Part shown: positions 25,505 to 34,569 of the stretch, in pieces | Numbering within the stretch: the stretch's first letter is position 1 | Layout of the letters: every line of letters starts with the position of its first letter | NCBI RefSeq assembly: GCF_014196305.1 | Contig: NZ_JACIDJ010000001.1 | Coordinates: forward strand, 792,290-856,289 | Length of the DNA: 64,000 nt | Direction of reading: 5' to 3' | Source of the DNA: Roseococcus suduntuyensis | GTDB lineage: Bacteria; Pseudomonadota; Alphaproteobacteria; Acetobacterales; Acetobacteraceae | Made by a program: the position numbers and the translations under genes | Notes under the pieces: generated by a model | Seen by the model: the letters and a program-made list of their open reading frames with translations, nothing else | Told to the model about the DNA's origin: nothing | The model's database searches: none

Positions 25505-25552
25505 GCCTTGGCGCCTGATCCGTGGCGGTGAATCAGGCGCCCCGACAAGGCT
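25504..25552 (+). terminator. Bidirectional terminator of the GAT-hairpin-TGAATC family (family A, locus 4)
   Basis: GGCGCCTGAT at 25510-25519 pairs perfectly with ATCAGGCGCC at 25532-25541. The outer AGCCTTG at 25504-25510 can pair with CAAGGCT at 25546-25552. Inside lie CCG-tgg-CGG and TGA, giving the family order GAT, hairpin, TGA, ATC. It separates the convergent MFS and SDR genes, overlapping the SDR stop. Confidence 0.8.
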
Positions 25553-26855
25553 ACAACCCGACCCTGTTGCGCAGCCGCTGGGCGGCGTCGCGGGCATTGT
25601 CATAGCCACGCTCCCACCAGCTGCGGTTGTCCCAGCGGGGCAGCCAACCGCGCTGGCGGCCCAGCCCATGATCGGCCGCGGTGTCGCTCAGGTAGCGGCC
25701 GGCGTCGCGGGCGTGGGTGCTGGCATAGCGTCCGGCCTCACTGGCGTGGCTGCCGAGGTAGCGGCCCGCATCATGGCCATGGCTGCTGAGATAGCGTCCG
25801 GCGTCGCGCCCATATTCGTTCATGGTGCGGCGCGCCGTGTCCCAGTAGGTCTCCCGCGCCGTGCCGCGGCACAGCGCCGCGATGCCCAGCGCGCCCAGCG
25901 TCATCAGCGCCAGCGACGTGACGGGATACATCTTCGCCGTGGTGTAGAGGCTGTTGCTGAAGGTGTGCCCCTGGTCGCCATAGCGCTTGCCGTCCTCGCC
26001 CGCGCTGTGCAGGTTCTTGGGCGTGTCGCGCTTCGGCACACCCGCCTGCCTGGCCGTACGGAAGAAGGCGAAGCTGAACACCTGGTCCGCCAGCAGCGGC
26101 ACGGTGCGCGTCAGCGCGATCATGAAGCGGCCCCAGCCGCCCACCACCAGGTCCCGCGTCGGATGGACGGCGGCGTGCAGGATGGCCTTGGCCACCACCT
26201 CCGGCGCATAGACCGGCGGCGGCACCTGGCTCTTTTCCTCCATGTAGTTCACTGCGTGCTCGCCGAAGGGCGTGTCGATGCCCGAGGGCTGGATCAGCGT
26301 GATGCGCGCGGGGCTGCCCTCATGGATCATCTCCAGGCGCAGGCTGTCCGTGAAGCCCTTCACCGCGAACTTCGACGCCGTGTAGGCGCTGAGGATGGGC
26401 GAGGGCATTTCCGAGGAAATCGAGCCGATGTTGATCAGTGTGCCACCGCGCTTCTTCAGCGTCTTGAGCGCCTCGGTGGAGCCATAGACCACGCCCCAGT
26501 AGTTCGTCTGGAACAGCTTCTGGTGGTCCTCGTCGGACATCTCCTCGAGCTTCGCATAGGCGCCAATGCCGGCATTGTTCACCCAGGTGTCGAAGCCGCC
26601 ATAGGTGGTGTTGGCCACCTCCGCGATCTTCGCGACATCCTCGCGCACGCCCACATCGGCAACGACCGTGGTGCACTGCCCGCCGGCCGCCTTGATGGCG
26701 GAGCAGACGGTCTCGAGCGCTTCCTCGTTGCGGGCGGCCATCACGACCTTTGCTCCCCGGCGGGCCGCCATGCAGGCGGTGGTGAGGCCGATGCCGGAGG
26801 TCGCGCCGGTGATGACGATGACCTGCTGGTTCAGGGGTTTGGATTTCCGGGCCAT
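25551..26855 (-). CDS. SDR oxidoreductase with membrane helix and 11-residue repeat tail
   Basis: This 434-residue protein has an N-terminal classical SDR domain of about 260 residues: TGATSGIG at 16-23, NNAGIG near 92, an IGSISS serine and catalytic YTASK near 161. A long C-terminal extension includes a membrane helix (VTSLALMTLGALGIAALC, about 311-328). Then come four repeats of 11 residues at 349-392, such as GRDAGRYLSSH and ARDAGRYLSDT, and a basic aromatic end. The tail is unusual for an SDR and looks like an amphipathic, membrane- or surface-binding segment. The substrate is unknown. Confidence 0.88.
   Translation of the reverse strand: MARKSKPLNQQVIVITGATSGIGLTTACMAARRGAKVVMAARNEEALETVCSAIKAAGGQCTTVVADVGVREDVAKIAEVANTTYGGFDTWVNNAGIGAYAKLEEMSDEDHQKLFQTNYWGVVYGSTEALKTLKKRGGTLINIGSISSEMPSPILSAYTASKFAVKGFTDSLRLEMIHEGSPARITLIQPSGIDTPFGEHAVNYMEEKSQVPPPVYAPEVVAKAILHAAVHPTRDLVVGGWGRFMIALTRTVPLLADQVFSFAFFRTARQAGVPKRDTPKNLHSAGEDGKRYGDQGHTFSNSLYTTAKMYPVTSLALMTLGALGIAALCRGTARETYWDTARRTMNEYGRDAGRYLSSHGHDAGRYLGSHASEAGRYASTHARDAGRYLSDTAADHGLGRQRGWLPRWDNRSWWERGYDNARDAAQRLRNRVGL
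25680..25811 (-). repeat. 33-bp coding repeats (11 residues, four copies)
   Basis: Four units encode GRDAGRYLSSH, GHDAGRYLGSH, ASEAGRYASTH and ARDAGRYLSDT. Only AGRY is invariant. Divergence between units suggests that the repeat is old and kept for its protein sequence. Confidence 0.85.
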
Positions 26856-26914
26856 GTGGTGCCTCCGATGGATTGGCGCGACGGAGGGCCGCCGCATCCT
26901 CGGGGGCTAACCGA

Positions 26915-28096
26915 TCAGCCCGGGGCAGGTTGCCGGCGCAGCAGGAACAGCGCGCCCTCCACCGGCGCGCCCTTCTCCTGGCGCAGCACCGCAGGTTCCC
27001 GCCGGACGGGCGTGAGGCCCGCCGCCTCGGCCAGGGATGCCACATGCGCGGGGTCGTGCCGGAAGCGCAGCCCCTGGCCCAGCTCCACCTGCGCCGCGCC
27101 CGTCTCGATGCTGAACAGCGCCTCGCCCCCCGGCTTCAGCGCGGCTGCGATGGCGGCGAAGGCAGGGGCGAGGTCGCCCAAATAGTTCAGCACGTCGGCG
27201 GCCGTGATCAGGTCATAGGCCGCGGCGCGGCGGGGCAGGAAGTCCAGCAGATCCGCCTCGTGCAGCGCGTCATACAGGCCGCGCGCCCGGGCGCGGTCCA
27301 GCATGCGCGGCGAAAGGTCCAGCCCTTCCAGCCGCTTGGCGAAGGGCTTCAGCGCCACTCCCGAAAGACCCGTGCCGCAGCCCAGGTCCAGCACGCGGCC
27401 GCGCACGCCGGGTTCCAGCAGCGCCGCCAGCAAGGCGGGGGTCTGGTAGTCCAGCGCCTCGGCCAGGTCCTGGTCGAAGCGGGGGGCGAAGGCGTCGAAC
27501 ATCTCGCGCACGAAGGCGGGCGGCGCGCGCGGGGGCAGGGGGGCCTCGCCCAGCGCGGCCAGCAGGAAGCCGGCCTGGGCGGCCAGCGGTCCCTTCACGG
27601 CCTGGGCGGCGGCGCGCGCCTCCTCCGCCGCGCCCGCCTGGTGGGCGGCATGGGCAAGGGTCAGCGCCACCTCGGGCGAGGCGGGGGCCAGGCGGTGCGC
27701 CTCGCGCAACGGGCCCAGCGCCGCTTCCGGCTGCCCGCCCGCCGTCAGCACCTGGCCCAGGTTGCGCAGGCTGGTCACGTCATCGGGCTCGCGCTCCAGC
27801 GCGGCCTGGAGGGTGGCCACGGCCTCGGGCAGCATCCCATGGGCCGCCAGGGCCGCGCCATGGTTGGCCAAGTAGATGGCGCTGTCGGGCATCACGGCCA
27901 GCGCCCGGGCGGAATGCTCCACCGCCGCCGCCGTGTCGCCGCGCTGCAGGGCGCAGACGGAGAGCAGGTTCTCCGCATCCGGATGTCCGGGCGCGAGGCG
28001 CAGCGCGCGGCGGTAGAGGCTCTCCGCCTCCTCCACCTTGCCGGCACGGTGGCGCTCGGCGCCGCGGCGCAGCAGGTCTTGGGCCGTGATCTTCAT
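26915..28096 (-). CDS. TPR-repeat SAM-dependent methyltransferase
   Basis: The 393-residue product joins about four TPR units (residues 1-165) to a class I methyltransferase. The SAM-binding motif RVLDLGCGTGLSG lies at 234-246, followed by EGLDLSPRML near 258 and an ITAADVLNYLGD motif near 295. The TPR part probably recruits a protein or small-molecule substrate. Similar TPR-methyltransferases are common in Rhodospirillales but little studied. It is divergent from a Bug receptor gene. Confidence 0.87.
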   Translation of the reverse strand: MKITAQDLLRRGAERHRAGKVEEAESLYRRALRLAPGHPDAENLLSVCALQRGDTAAAVEHSARALAVMPDSAIYLANHGAALAAHGMLPEAVATLQAALEREPDDVTSLRNLGQVLTAGGQPEAALGPLREAHRLAPASPEVALTLAHAAHQAGAAEEARAAAQAVKGPLAAQAGFLLAALGEAPLPPRAPPAFVREMFDAFAPRFDQDLAEALDYQTPALLAALLEPGVRGRVLDLGCGTGLSGVALKPFAKRLEGLDLSPRMLDRARARGLYDALHEADLLDFLPRRAAAYDLITAADVLNYLGDLAPAFAAIAAALKPGGEALFSIETGAAQVELGQGLRFRHDPAHVASLAEAAGLTPVRREPAVLRQEKGAPVEGALFLLRRQPAPG

Positions 28097-28195
28097 GGGC
28101 CAACCTATGCGCGGCCAAACGCCCTATTGCAAACCGGGGGGGGCGAAACCAAAACATCCCCAGTCATCCTCAATATCCCCCCGGGAGAAACCTCC

Positions 28196-29176
28196 ATGTC
28201 GCATTTCACGCGCCGCGCCCTGCCGGCGCTCGGTCTTGGGCTGGCCGCCCCTGCCATCGCCTCGGCCCAGTCCTTCCCGACGCGCAACATCAGCATCGTG
28301 GTGCCCTTCGCGGCCGGCGGCCCGACCGACACGGTGGCGCGCCTCATCGCCCAGGGGATGACGGCCAATCTCGGCCAGAACGTGATCGTGGAGAATGTGG
28401 CCGGTGCCGGCGGCTCGCTCGGCGCGCAGCGCACGGCCCAGGCGCGGCCCGACGGCTATTCCCTGCTGGTGCATCACATCGGGATGAGCACCATCCCCAC
28501 CCTCTACCGCCGCCTGGCCTATGACCCGGTGAACGGCTTCGAGACCATCGGCCTCATCACCGAAGTGCCCATGACCATCGTGGCGCGGCGCGACTTCCCG
28601 GCGAACAACCTGCAGGAGCTGATCGAGGTGGTGCGCCGCGACCGTGAGCGCATCAACCTCGCCAATGCCGGTATCGGCGCGGCGTCGCATCTCTGCGGCC
28701 TGCTGTTCCAGTCGGCGCTGAACGTGCCGCTGACGACCGTGCCCTATCGCGGCACGGCGCCCGCCATGGCCGACCTGATGGGCGGCCGCGTGGACATCCT
28801 GTGCGACCAGACCACCAACACCACCCAGCAGATCGCGTCCAACCAGATCCGCGCCTATGCCGTGACCACGCGCGAGCGTGTGGCCTCGCTGAGCGACCTG
28901 CCCACCGCCGCCGAGGCGGGGCTGCCCAACTTCGAGGTCAGCGTGTGGCACGGTCTGTATGCGCCGCGCGGCACGCCCGCCCCCGTGGTCGAGCGCCTGT
29001 CCCAGGCGTTGCAGGCCGCGCTGCGCGAACCCTCGCTGGTCGAGCGCTTCGCCGCCCTGGGCACGGCCCCGGTGGCGCAGGCGCGTGCGACGCCCGCCGC
29101 CCACCGCGAGTTCTGGCAGGCGGACATCGCCCGCTGGCGCCCGGTCATCCAGGCCGCGGGCCAGTTCGCGGACTGA
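28196..29176 (+). CDS. Bug-family tripartite tricarboxylate receptor
   Basis: This 326-residue protein has a signal peptide ending ASAQ near 23. IVVPFAAGGPTDT at 33-45, a VENVAGAGGSLGA loop near 64 and an NAGIGAASHLCG ligand-loop stretch near 157 match the Bug family. The segment VPYRGTAPAMADLMGG near 182 is the best-conserved family block. GGGAGA lies eight bases before the ATG. It is an orphan with no transporter alongside; it faces another Bug gene. The ligand is unknown. Confidence 0.9.
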   Translation: MSHFTRRALPALGLGLAAPAIASAQSFPTRNISIVVPFAAGGPTDTVARLIAQGMTANLGQNVIVENVAGAGGSLGAQRTAQARPDGYSLLVHHIGMSTIPTLYRRLAYDPVNGFETIGLITEVPMTIVARRDFPANNLQELIEVVRRDRERINLANAGIGAASHLCGLLFQSALNVPLTTVPYRGTAPAMADLMGGRVDILCDQTTNTTQQIASNQIRAYAVTTRERVASLSDLPTAAEAGLPNFEVSVWHGLYAPRGTPAPVVERLSQALQAALREPSLVERFAALGTAPVAQARATPAAHREFWQADIARWRPVIQAAGQFAD

Positions 29177-29185
29177 TGTGACGAC

Positions 29186-29214
29186 AGGGGGCGGGGCGCC
29201 ATGCCCCGCCCTCG
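29186..29214. terminator. Bidirectional terminator between convergent Bug genes
   Basis: GGGCGGGGC at 29189-29197 pairs perfectly with GCCCCGCCC at 29203-29211 across GCCAT. It lies between stops at 29176 and 29221 and has no clear T-run. Confidence 0.6.
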
Positions 29215-29220
29215 CCGCCT

Positions 29221-30186
29221 TCAATCGGCGGTGATGCCGGCCTCGCGCACCAGCGAGGTCCACATGGCGCGGTCCTCGCGCAGCTTGGCATCCAGCTCGG
29301 CCCCCGGCGCGAAGCGCGGGAAGGTGCCCAGGCTGGTGAGCGTCCGCGGCAGGTCGGTGTTCTCGAAGACCCAGCGCAGGTTGTCCTCCAGCCGCTGCCG
29401 GATGGGCGCCGGTGTGGCGGTGGGCGCCGCGATGCCCTGCCAGCTGGTGAAGACCCAGTCCATGCCCTGCTCGCGCACCGTGGGCACGTCCGGCAGTTGC
29501 GGGTGCCGCTCGGCCGAGGTGATGCCGATGACGCGCACGCGCCCGCCCTCATGCGCCCCGCGCACCACGCTGTAGCCGTCCAGCATCATCTGCGTGCGGC
29601 CGCCCAGCAGGTCCTGGAAGGCGGGGGCGGAACCGCGATAGGGCACATGCACGATGTCCACGCCGGCCTGGCGCTTCCACACCTCGAAGGCCAGATGCGG
29701 CACGCCGCCCGACCCGCCGGAGCCGAAGTTCAGCTCGCCCGGCCGCGCCTTCGCCGCCGCGATCAGGTCCGGGATGGAGCGGATGGGGCTGTCGGCATGC
29801 ACCACGAAGACCAGCGGGCCCAGGGTGATCTGCCCCACGAAGCGGAAATCGCGCGAGGTGTCGAAGGTCAGGTTGGGGAAGAGCGCATGCGTCATGGCGA
29901 AATTGCCGACATTGCCCTGGAACAGGGTGTTGCCGTCGGGCGGCGCCTTGGCCACGAAATCCATGGCGATGTTGCCATTGTTGCCGGCGCGGTTGTCGAT
30001 CACGACGGGCTGGCCCAGCCGCTCGCTCCAGCGCTGCGCGATGGGGCGGGCCAGGGCGTCCACCCCGCCACCGGCGGGAAAGCCCACCACGACGCGGATG
30101 GTGCCCGACTGGGCGCGCAGGATGCCGGGGGCGGCAAGCAGGGTGGCGGCAGGCGCGATCAGCGCCGCGCGGCGGGTCAAGGACAT
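29221..30186 (-). CDS. Bug-family tripartite tricarboxylate receptor
   Basis: This 321-residue exported binding protein has a Tat- or Sec-like signal (MSLTRRAALIAPAATLLAAP, cleavage near RAQ). IRVVVGFPAGGGVDALA at 30-46, a DNRAGNNGNIA loop near 63 and VPYRGSAPAFQDLLGG near 182 are family signatures. GGAGG lies close upstream of the ATG. The convergent Bug gene is clearly different in sequence, so this is not a recent duplication. Confidence 0.9.
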   Translation of the reverse strand: MSLTRRAALIAPAATLLAAPGILRAQSGTIRVVVGFPAGGGVDALARPIAQRWSERLGQPVVIDNRAGNNGNIAMDFVAKAPPDGNTLFQGNVGNFAMTHALFPNLTFDTSRDFRFVGQITLGPLVFVVHADSPIRSIPDLIAAAKARPGELNFGSGGSGGVPHLAFEVWKRQAGVDIVHVPYRGSAPAFQDLLGGRTQMMLDGYSVVRGAHEGGRVRVIGITSAERHPQLPDVPTVREQGMDWVFTSWQGIAAPTATPAPIRQRLEDNLRWVFENTDLPRTLTSLGTFPRFAPGAELDAKLREDRAMWTSLVREAGITAD

Positions 30187-30349
30187 GATTTTTCCTCCGT
30201 TTTATTGTCCGGAAGGCTGGCCGCTGGCGGGGGCCGATGCAAGTCCGGCGCGGCAAGACGAATCCGCAAATTTCCGCGATGCTGGAACCGAACGCCTGGG
30301 AGCGATGGCATGACGCGACGACCCATACCCGTGCCGGCCCGATAGCTTG

Positions 30350-31765
30350 ATGGCGAAGGAACGCACCCGCTTCGTCTGCCAGTCCTGCGGCGCCGCCCAC
30401 CCGAAATGGCAGGGCCGCTGCGATGGCTGCGGCGAATGGAACACACTGGTGGAGGAGGCCGCCCGCACCGGCCCCGGCCCCGGCGGCAAGGCCCCGCCGG
30501 GCAAGGGCATCACCATCCTGGGCCTGCAGGGCGAGACCGCGCCGCCCCCCCGCCACCTGACCGGCATCGTGGAGCTGGACCGCGTGCTGGGCGGCGGCTT
30601 CGTGCCGGCCTCGGCGGTGCTGGTGGGGGGTGACCCGGGCATCGGCAAGTCCACCATCCTGCTCCAGGCCGCGGCGCGCATGGCGGGCGCGGGCAAGCGC
30701 GTGCTCTACATCTCGGGCGAGGAGGCCGTGGCGCAGGTGCGGCTGCGCGCCCAGCGCCTGGGGCTGACCGAGAGCCCGATGGGCCTCGCCTCGGCCAGCG
30801 CGCTGCGCGACATCACGGCCACGCTGGAGCATGAGCGCGAGGCCGCGCTGGTGGTGATCGACTCCATCCAGACCATGTGGCTGGACACGCTGGACTCCGC
30901 GCCCGGCACGGTCGCCCAGGTGCGCGCCTGCTCCAACGAGTTGATCCGGCTGGCGAAGTCGCGCGGCTTCGCCCTGGTGCTGGTGGGCCATGTGACGAAG
31001 GAGGGCACGCTGGCCGGCCCGCGCGTGCTGGAGCACATGGTGGACGCCACCCTCTATTTCGAAGGCGACCGCGGCCACCAGTTCCGCATCCTGCGCGCGG
31101 TGAAGAACCGCTTCGGCGCGACGGACGAGATCGGCGTCTTCGAGATGACCGAGGGCGGGCTGATGGAGGTGCCCAACCCCTCGGCCCTGTTCCTGGCGGA
31201 ACGGCGCGGCAACATCTCGGGCAGCGCGGTCTTCGCGGGGCTGGAGGGCACGCGGCCCGTGCTGGTGGAGGTGCAGGCGCTGCTGGCACCCTCCTCGGGC
31301 GGCTCGCCGCGCCGGCAGGTGGTGGGCTGGGATGGCGGGCGGCTCAACATGCTGCTGGCGGTGCTGGAGGCGCGCTGCAACCTCACCTTCGCCCAGGCCG
31401 ATGTCTATCTGAACATCGCGGGCGGGCTTCGCATCAATGAGCCGGCGGCGGACCTGGCCGTGGCCGCCGCCCTGGTCTCCGCCATGACCGACCGGCCCAC
31501 GGAACCGGATGCCGTCTATTTCGGCGAGGTGGGGCTTTCGGGTGAGGTGCGCCAGGTGTCCCAGGCCGAACAGCGCCTGCGCGAGGCGCAGAAGCTGGGC
31601 TTCGGCCAGGCCGTGCTGCCGCGCCGGGTGGCGCGCGGTTCCAAGCAGCCCGCGCCGGTGGAAGGGCTGCGGCTGACCGAGATCGGGCACCTGGCGGACC
31701 TGGTGGCGCCGTTTGCGGCGCAGACGGTGCGGCGCCGCTCCGGGGCCAAGGGTGACGCGGGGTGA
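30350..31765 (+). CDS. radA: DNA repair protein RadA
   Basis: This 471-residue RecA-like helicase helps branch migration in recombination. The N-terminal zinc finger has Cys10, Cys13, Cys24 and Cys27. Walker A is GGDPGIGKST at 93-102. The RadA-specific KNRFG is at 252-256, and a C-terminal Lon-protease-like domain holds LNIAGGLRINEPAADLAVA. ATG 30350 is preferred over the TTG one codon upstream. It leads a radA-cvpA-purF run. Confidence 0.97.
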   Translation: MAKERTRFVCQSCGAAHPKWQGRCDGCGEWNTLVEEAARTGPGPGGKAPPGKGITILGLQGETAPPPRHLTGIVELDRVLGGGFVPASAVLVGGDPGIGKSTILLQAAARMAGAGKRVLYISGEEAVAQVRLRAQRLGLTESPMGLASASALRDITATLEHEREAALVVIDSIQTMWLDTLDSAPGTVAQVRACSNELIRLAKSRGFALVLVGHVTKEGTLAGPRVLEHMVDATLYFEGDRGHQFRILRAVKNRFGATDEIGVFEMTEGGLMEVPNPSALFLAERRGNISGSAVFAGLEGTRPVLVEVQALLAPSSGGSPRRQVVGWDGGRLNMLLAVLEARCNLTFAQADVYLNIAGGLRINEPAADLAVAAALVSAMTDRPTEPDAVYFGEVGLSGEVRQVSQAEQRLREAQKLGFGQAVLPRRVARGSKQPAPVEGLRLTEIGHLADLVAPFAAQTVRRRSGAKGDAG

Positions 31766-31790
31766 CGCCCCGGCTATACCGCGCCGCATC

Positions 31791-32351
31791 ATGACCTGGG
31801 TCGACGGCGTCCTCCTCTTCGTGATGGTGATCTCCGCCATCCTCTCCCTCCTGCGCGGCTTCGTGCAGGAATTCCTCGGCGTGGCCGCCTGGATCGGCGC
31901 CGCCTTCACCGCCTTCGCGCTCCAGGAAAGCCTCACGCCCCTGCTGGCGGGCGTGGTGGAGCCCGACTGGCTGGCCGATGCCATCGTCATCGGCGGCACC
32001 TTCCTGGTGGTGCTGATCGTACTGAAGCTGGTCATCCACGCCATCGCCGGCCGGGTGCAGGACAGCGCGCTGGGCGGGCTGGACCGTTCGCTGGGCGCTC
32101 TCTTCGGCCTCGCCCGTGGCGCCTTCCTGGCGGTGCTGGCCTATGTCATCGCCGGGCTCTTCGTGCCGGCGGTGGACCGCTGGCCGGAGCCGGTGCGGGA
32201 CGCCATGGCCCTGCCCTATGTGGTCGAGGGCGCGCGCTGGCTTGCGGACAGGCTCCCGCAGGAGTATCGCCCGCGCATAGCAGAACCGCCCGAGCGCCGC
32301 ATGCCCACGCAGGATGACCTGTTGCGCCCGCCCGCCCGCGACCGCATCTGA
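31791..32351 (+). CDS. cvpA: CvpA family membrane protein
   Basis: This 186-residue protein has four membrane helices (about 4-24, 26-46, 60-82 and 98-122) followed by a soluble acidic-basic tail. CvpA was named for colicin V production and affects envelope stress resistance. The early RGFVQEFLGVAAWI stretch is the conserved part. It lies five bases before purF, the usual cvpA-purF order. Confidence 0.92.
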   Translation: MTWVDGVLLFVMVISAILSLLRGFVQEFLGVAAWIGAAFTAFALQESLTPLLAGVVEPDWLADAIVIGGTFLVVLIVLKLVIHAIAGRVQDSALGGLDRSLGALFGLARGAFLAVLAYVIAGLFVPAVDRWPEPVRDAMALPYVVEGARWLADRLPQEYRPRIAEPPERRMPTQDDLLRPPARDRI

Positions 32352-32356
32352 AGGTC

Positions 32357-33868
32357 ATGCGCATGCCCCAAGCCGACGCCCTCTCCACCCCCCACGGCCT
32401 CGGGCCCCACGGTCTTGGGCCCCACGGTCTTGGAAACGACGACGACCATTTCCACGAGGAATGCGGCGTCATCGGCGTCTGGAACGGCAAGGACGCCGCG
32501 GCTCTCACCGCGCTCGGCCTGCACGCGCTGCAGCACCGGGGCCAGGAGGCCTCGGGCATCGTGGCGCTGAGCGAGAAGGGCGAGTTCCATTCCCACCGTG
32601 GCCTCGGCCTGGTGGGCGACATCTTCGGCGATGCCAAGGTGATGGCGGGCCTCCCTGGTACCGCCGCCTGCGGCCACAACCGCTATGCCACCACGGGCGA
32701 GACGGCGCTGCGCAACGTCCAGCCCCTCTACGCCGATTTCGAGTTCGGCGGCCTGGCGGTGGCGCACAACGGCAACTTGACCAATGCCCTGCAGCTGCGC
32801 CGCGCCATGGTGCGCCGCGGCTGCCTGTTCCAGTCCAGCACGGACAGCGAGGTCTTCGTCCACCTCATCGCTATCAGCCTCTATTCCAACGTGGTGGACC
32901 GGCTGATCGACGCGCTGAAGCAGGTTCAGGGCGCCTATTCGCTGGTCGCGCTGCACAATGGCGCGCTGATCGGCGCGCGGGACCCGCTGGGCGTGCGCCC
33001 CCTGGTGCTGGGCAAGCTGCACGAGGGATGGGTGCTGGCCAGCGAAACCTGCGCGCTGGACATCGTGGGCGCCGAATTCGTCCGCGACATCGAGCCGGGC
33101 GAGATCGTCGTCATCAACGACGAGGGCATCCGCAGCCTCAGCCCCATGCAGCCCGCCCCGTCGCGCTTCTGCATCTTCGAATACATCTACTTCGCCCGGC
33201 CGGATTCCGTGGTCGAGGGCACGCCGGTCTACGAGACGCGCAAGCGCATCGGCGCCGAACTGGCGCGCGAAAGCCATGTGGCGGCCGATGTGGTGGTGCC
33301 CGTGCCCGACAGCGGCGTGCCGGCGGCCATGGGCTATGCCATCGAGGCGGGGGTTCCCTTCGAACTCGGCATCATCCGCAACCACTATGTGGGCCGCACC
33401 TTCATCGAGCCCACGGACCAGATCCGCCACCTGGGCGTGAAGCTCAAGCACAGCGCCAACCGCGCCATGCTGGAGGGCAAGCGCGTGATCCTGGTGGATG
33501 ACAGCATCGTGCGTGGCACCACCTCCAAGAAGATCGTGGAGATGGTCCGCAACGCCGGCGCGGCGGAGGTGCACATGCGCATCTCCTCGCCGCCCACCAC
33601 CCATTCCTGCTTCTACGGGATTGATACGCCGGAGCGCGCGCAGCTTCTGGCCGCCCAGCACGACCTCGCCGCCATGGCGAAGCTGATCGGCGTGGACAGC
33701 CTCGCCTTCATCTCGCTGGACGGGCTGTATCGCGCGCTGGGCCGGCCGGGGCGCGACGCCGCCAGCCCCGCCTATTGCGACGCCTGCTTCACCGGCGACT
33801 ACGCCATCCCGCTGACCGACTGGTCCAACGCGCCCGAATCCAAGGCCAAGGCCGCCATCCCCGCATGA
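32357..33868 (+). CDS. purF: Amidophosphoribosyltransferase
   Basis: This 503-residue enzyme makes phosphoribosylamine from PRPP and glutamine, the first step of purine synthesis. Nucleophile Cys36 (in EECGVIGV) must be exposed by removal of a 35-residue propeptide. The PRPP motif VILVDDSIVRGTT starts near 377. The propeptide is odd: it has three copies of a 5-residue repeat, HGLGP, encoded by 15-bp tandem repeats at 32393-32437. A C-terminal CDACFTGDY is normal. The start ATG has a modest GAAGG site. Confidence 0.96.
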   Translation: MRMPQADALSTPHGLGPHGLGPHGLGNDDDHFHEECGVIGVWNGKDAAALTALGLHALQHRGQEASGIVALSEKGEFHSHRGLGLVGDIFGDAKVMAGLPGTAACGHNRYATTGETALRNVQPLYADFEFGGLAVAHNGNLTNALQLRRAMVRRGCLFQSSTDSEVFVHLIAISLYSNVVDRLIDALKQVQGAYSLVALHNGALIGARDPLGVRPLVLGKLHEGWVLASETCALDIVGAEFVRDIEPGEIVVINDEGIRSLSPMQPAPSRFCIFEYIYFARPDSVVEGTPVYETRKRIGAELARESHVAADVVVPVPDSGVPAAMGYAIEAGVPFELGIIRNHYVGRTFIEPTDQIRHLGVKLKHSANRAMLEGKRVILVDDSIVRGTTSKKIVEMVRNAGAAEVHMRISSPPTTHSCFYGIDTPERAQLLAAQHDLAAMAKLIGVDSLAFISLDGLYRALGRPGRDAASPAYCDACFTGDYAIPLTDWSNAPESKAKAAIPA

Positions 33869-34569
33869 ACGACACGGTATTGAAGGGGCAGGTGGCGCTG
33901 GTCACCGGCGCCTCGCGCGGGATCGGCCGCGCCACGGCCATGGCGCTCGCCGCGCGCGGCGCCCATGTGGTGCTGACCGCCCGCACCCAGGGCGCGCTGG
34001 AGGAGGCGGATGACGCCATCCGCGCGATCGGCGGCACCGCGACCCTGCTGCCGCTCGACCTCATCCGCGAGGCCGACCAGATGGACGCCATCGGCCCCTC
34101 GCTGGTCGAGCGTTTCGGGCGGCTGGACATCTTGGTGCATGCGGCTGGGCACCTCGCGCGGCTGACGCCGGCCGCGCATATCGTGCCGAAGGATTGGTCG
34201 GACAGCCTGGCGGTGAACGCCACCGCCGCCTGGCGCCTGATCCGCACCTGCGACCCGCCGCTGCGCGCCGCCCCCGCCGGGCGCGCCCTGTTCCTCACGG
34301 ATGGCCAGGCGGACCAGGCCTATTGGGGCCTCTATGGCGCGGCCAAGGCGGCGGCGGCGCATCTGGTGGGCTGCTGGGCCGCCGAGGTGGCGCGCACCCC
34401 GCTGCGCGTGGCGCTGCTGGACCCGGGGCCGGTGAACACCAAGCTGCGCTCCTTCGCCTTTCCGGGCGAGAATCCCGCCTCCATCCGCCAGCCGGAATCC
34501 GTGGGCGAGGCCATCGCGGCCCTGGTCGCGGACGGTGACATCGCGCAGGGCGCGACGATCCGCATCTAA
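33865..34569 (+). CDS. SDR-family oxidoreductase
   Basis: This 234-residue protein has TGASRGIG at 14-21, an HAAG motif near 93 and YGAAK near 155. The serine position is occupied by threonine (LFLTDGQ). The ATG overlaps the purF stop as ATGA, so it is coupled to purine synthesis genes. Its stop overlaps that of the convergent opine-dehydrogenase-like gene (CTAA). Similar SDRs follow purF in related bacteria; the substrate is unknown. Confidence 0.87.
   Translation: MNDTVLKGQVALVTGASRGIGRATAMALAARGAHVVLTARTQGALEEADDAIRAIGGTATLLPLDLIREADQMDAIGPSLVERFGRLDILVHAAGHLARLTPAAHIVPKDWSDSLAVNATAAWRLIRTCDPPLRAAPAGRALFLTDGQADQAYWGLYGAAKAAAAHLVGCWAAEVARTPLRVALLDPGPVNTKLRSFAFPGENPASIRQPESVGEAIAALVADGDIAQGATIRI

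Noticed and set aside
28196-30186. Recent duplication of the two convergent Bug genes
   Set aside because: The proteins differ through most of their length and share only family signatures, so they are not a recent pair.
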